Below are positions 4,599 through 6,485 of a stretch of 6,485 nucleotides of DNA, in pieces. The DNA is taken from the NCBI GenBank assembly GCA_047974855.1, contig JBKECT010000007.1, forward strand, positions 1 through 6,485, in the 5' to 3' direction. Each line of letters starts with the position of its first letter. The stretch's first letter is position 1. A model generated the notes under the pieces. The model did no database searches and was not told the origin of the DNA. It was given only the letters and a program-made list of their open reading frames with translations. Both the position numbers and the translations under genes were made by a program. Source of the stretch: CAYNRG01 sp047974855. Its GTDB lineage: Bacteria > Bacillota_I > Bacilli_A > Erysipelotrichales > Erysipelotrichaceae.

Positions 4599-6485
4599 CT
4601 ATTCTTGACTGATGCGTTGGATTGTATACACAATAAGACTACCTATGAACAATCCTGCAAACCCTATTGTCCACATATCCACAAGAATGAACACACCTGT
4701 GAAATTACCTATAAAGATTAATGCTACTACACTAACTGCCGCTAGGAATACATTAAACACTTTAAATCTAACTATTCCTTCTTCATCTTCGGTTTCATTT
4801 TTTCCAAGTAAAGTTAGTATCGCCATAAGAACAACACCTAAGGTTAGGAAGATATTGCTAAGTGCCATGTCTTTTTGCACTGGCTCTTCCATTTCTGCCG
4901 CTTCCATAGTTGGTATCGGCGTTGGCGTTGGTGTACTCTTTGGTGTTTCCGTTGGAACAACAAGTACAATCTCTTCTTCTGGTTCTTCTTTATCGTCTGT
5001 AATAGTTGAAGGAATTTCAAGTTTTGTTAAACATCCAACTCCCGCACCTGCCCAAGAGGTATATCCTGGATCACAAATACACATTTTTTTGTCCTCGTTC
5101 CAGGTTGCATTGACACCGCATCCTAAGTTGACGTAATCATTTTTATCGGTATCATCTATAACTTTACCAATAATAACTGCACTGGCAAATTGTTGATTGC
5201 TTCCTCCTGCAAAAGAAATTTCATACACACCTTCTTTCGCTGCATATCCACCATCATCAATAATCACTTCATCTAATACATCTAATTTTTCTAGTGTTTC
5301 ACGATCAAATACTTTCATTTCTGAGAGTTCAATAATCACTTCACGACTTGTTCCCTCTTTTTTCACTACGCTTAATTTTCTTTCGAAATTATTCGCTGTA
5401 ATTATGTATTGATCTCCTTCGTATATTGAACCACCTACTACAATTAATCTAGTAAATATTTCAGCTTGAATATCATTCATATTGGCTCCATATTTCACCA
5501 AATAAACGCCATTTACATTTGATTTATATCCACCATTATCAATTACTTTTAAGTTAGCATTCTTAGTCACATCTTTTCCATCTTGATCAACCACCACAAC
5601 ATCCGTTAATAAGTCATAAGCAGCACCTTGTTCTAGTGCTATATACTTTACCGATGATTGAATTTCGATTTTCGGATCATTTAACACGGTTGCATCAAAC
5701 CCACCTGCCGCCTTGGTGTCTTCATCAATTGTCACTTTAAGATTATATACATTTGCAGATGCAGTATACCCATTTAATTCAACTGTAAGTTTTGGTAATG
5801 GCACTACTTCATCTCCTGCTCCTTTATCAAAAACTTGCACTTGTGCTAAGCTTGTAATTTTAGCATCATCAACTTCAACTTGGCTCACATATTGCGTAAA
5901 GTCTTGAGCTCTAATAATGTAAGTATCTCCTGCTGTAAAACTTCCATCATTAATGAGAACTGTTTGAGTTTTTTCCACCTTATTCCCATCACTATCCTCA
6001 ATGGTATAAGTAATGGATACTACTCCAACTTTTGATGTATCGACCGTTTCTGGAGTTATTACGATATCACTTATTGATAACGCATCTTCACTGTCGCTTA
6101 ATTCAACTCCGGTTAAAACTGAGAATGTATCGCCTTCTTTAACTTCTGTGAAACCTGGTACGGTTAATACCGGACTACTCCCTGTAATTACAGTTGCAGT
6201 CACCACTCTTGTCGCTGCTGCATCATCTTTTACTGTAACCTTAACATTATCATAAGTTCCAGCTGTTGCAGTGTATGACCCTTTATCCACTGTGAACTCT
6301 ACTGTCACTTCTGCTCCAGTTAATTTATCAAACACTTTAACTTGTGCATCTTTTAAAATTCCTGCATTTGTGGTATCAACTTGTGATATTCTATTTTCAA
6401 AATCTGTTGCTTTGATAATATAAGTATCACCTGCTGTAAAGCTTCCATCATTCACAAGTACGGTTTGTGTTGCTTCCGCTTTGTT
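4599..6485 (-). CDS. Membrane-anchored Ig-repeat surface protein (5' end missing)
   Basis: The frame is open from the right edge to the TAG at 4599-4601, giving 628 visible residues. The GTG at 6455 is not the start: it sits mid-repeat, has no ribosome binding site, and the preceding residues (EATQTVL) match EKTQTVL of the next repeat. Order: Ig-like modules A-B-A-B-A (12-440), an EGF-like Cys module (456-485), an acidic stretch DDKEEPEEE (497-505), a Thr/Pro-rich stalk with TPTPTPIPT (518-526), then three hydrophobic segments (541-561, 576-593, 598-622) ending RISQE. No LPXTG motif is present. The repeats should face outside, with a multi-helix membrane anchor. It is probably an adhesin or structural surface protein. 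Its N-terminal functional domain, possibly a propeller as in the left gene, is outside the window. Confidence 0.9.
   Translation of the reverse strand, partial: NKAEATQTVLVNDGSFTAGDTYIIKATDFENRISQVDTTNAGILKDAQVKVFDKLTGAEVTVEFTVDKGSYTATAGTYDNVKVTVKDDAAATRVVTATVITGSSPVLTVPGFTEVKEGDTFSVLTGVELSDSEDALSISDIVITPETVDTSKVGVVSITYTIEDSDGNKVEKTQTVLINDGSFTAGDTYIIRAQDFTQYVSQVEVDDAKITSLAQVQVFDKGAGDEVVPLPKLTVELNGYTASANVYNLKVTIDEDTKAAGGFDATVLNDPKIEIQSSVKYIALEQGAAYDLLTDVVVVDQDGKDVTKNANLKVIDNGGYKSNVNGVYLVKYGANMNDIQAEIFTRLIVVGGSIYEGDQYIITANNFERKLSVVKKEGTSREVIIELSEMKVFDRETLEKLDVLDEVIIDDGGYAAKEGVYEISFAGGSNQQFASAVIIGKVIDDTDKNDYVNLGCGVNATWNEDKKMCICDPGYTSWAGAGVGCLTKLEIPSTITDDKEEPEEEIVLVVPTETPKSTPTPTPIPTMEAAEMEEPVQKDMALSNIFLTLGVVLMAILTLLGKNETEDEEGIVRFKVFNVFLAAVSVVALIFIGNFTGVFILVDMWTIGFAGLFIGSLIVYTIQRISQE
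4620..4865 (-). other. Three-helix C-terminal membrane anchor
   Basis: Hydrophobic segments: ALSNIFLTLGVVLMAILTLLG (541-561 with its flanking residue), FNVFLAAVSVVALIFIG (577-593) and FILVDMWTIGFAGLFIGSLI (599-618), extending to about 622. The loop after helix 1 is charged (KNETEDEEGIVRFK). The loop between helices 2 and 3 is only a few residues. With the repeats outside, the short C-terminal tail (QRISQE) would be cytoplasmic. This differs from sortase LPXTG anchors, which have a single helix and a positive tail. Confidence 0.7.
5031..5120 (-). other. EGF-like four-cysteine module
   Basis: Visible residues 456-485 have the pattern C-x12-C-x-C-x13-C, with CGVNATWNEDKKMCIC followed by DPGY and a final GVGC. 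The CxCxxGY core is typical of EGF-like modules, although there are four cysteines instead of six. Outside the cell it would probably be held by two disulfides, forming a rigid joint between the Ig stalk and the proline-rich linker. Confidence 0.6.
5166..6449 (-). repeat. A/B Ig-like module array of the right protein
   Basis: Counting residues from the right edge, the units are A1 (13-102), B1 (103-178), A2 (179-268), B2 (269-350) and A3 (351-440). A modules start near NDGSFTAGDTYII and contain VFDK and a GSYTA or GGYAA strand. B1 is a clear DUF5011-type Ig module (PVLTVPGFTEV to EDSDGNKVEKTQTVLI). B2 and A3 are more divergent. A1 and A2 start exactly 167 codons (501 bases) apart. At DNA level 5920-5951 and 6421-6452 match at 30 of 32 bases. 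This is typical of a stalk built by unequal duplication. Confidence 0.8.

Noticed and set aside
4425..4721. Plus-strand open frame of 98 codons spanning the ferredoxin-like start and the terminator
   Set aside because: It crosses two genes and a terminator on the opposite strand, and its Phe/Ser-rich composition comes from AT-rich DNA.
4612..5136. Plus-strand open frame of 174 codons
   Set aside because: It lies wholly antisense to the well-supported right surface gene, has low-complexity Ser/Val/Thr composition and no ribosome binding site.
4599..6455. GTG at 6455 as the start of the right surface gene
   Set aside because: The frame stays open to the right edge, no ribosome binding site precedes the GTG, and the residues around it are the middle of a repeat found again 167 codons downstream in the gene.
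1..6485. CRISPR array, tRNA, rRNA, insertion sequence or attachment site
   Set aside because: The only repeats are in-frame protein module repeats, and no transposase, terminal inverted repeats, cloverleaf or short regularly spaced repeats were seen.

Overview
This window comes from a low-GC Gram-positive bacterium (Bacillota), judging by the AT-rich intergenic DNA, A/T-ending codons, strong GGAGG-type ribosome binding sites and the protein families present. The [4Fe-4S] ferredoxin-type protein hints at an anaerobic or facultative lifestyle. The genus cannot be fixed from the sequence. All three genes lie on the minus strand, so transcription runs from right to left.

Right part (4599-6485): the 3' end of a large surface-protein gene whose start lies beyond the right edge. 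The visible 628 residues alternate two Ig-like modules (A-B-A-B-A, about 167 residues per A+B pair). These are followed by a small EGF-like cysteine module, an acidic and Thr/Pro-rich stalk, and a C-terminal anchor of three predicted membrane helices instead of an LPXTG signal. A hairpin terminator follows 8 bases after the stop.

Middle (3771-4496): a 241-residue cytoplasmic iron-sulfur protein with an N-terminal dicluster-ferredoxin-like domain, a His-rich GGGCPGS linker and a C-terminal domain with conserved-looking cysteines. It has its own terminator at 3696-3727.

Intergenic 3434-3770: this holds that terminator, a good sigma-A-like promoter for the left gene (-35 TTTACA, 17 bp, -10 TAAAAT), small inverted repeats and nothing that looks coding.

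Left part (1-3433): a second very large secreted-protein gene, with 1144 residues visible and its 3' end beyond the left edge. It has a signal peptide, a Thr/Glu-rich stalk, an RCC1-like beta-propeller region (about residues 60-545), a divergent linker with Ig-like character, then the same A/B Ig modules as the right gene. Its last visible modules resemble the right protein's first visible modules more than they resemble their own neighbours, which suggests module exchange between the two genes.

The two surface proteins look like paralogous or modular cell-surface adhesin-type proteins. The ferredoxin-like gene between them has its own terminator and no evident functional link to them. I see no tRNA, rRNA, CRISPR array or mobile element.
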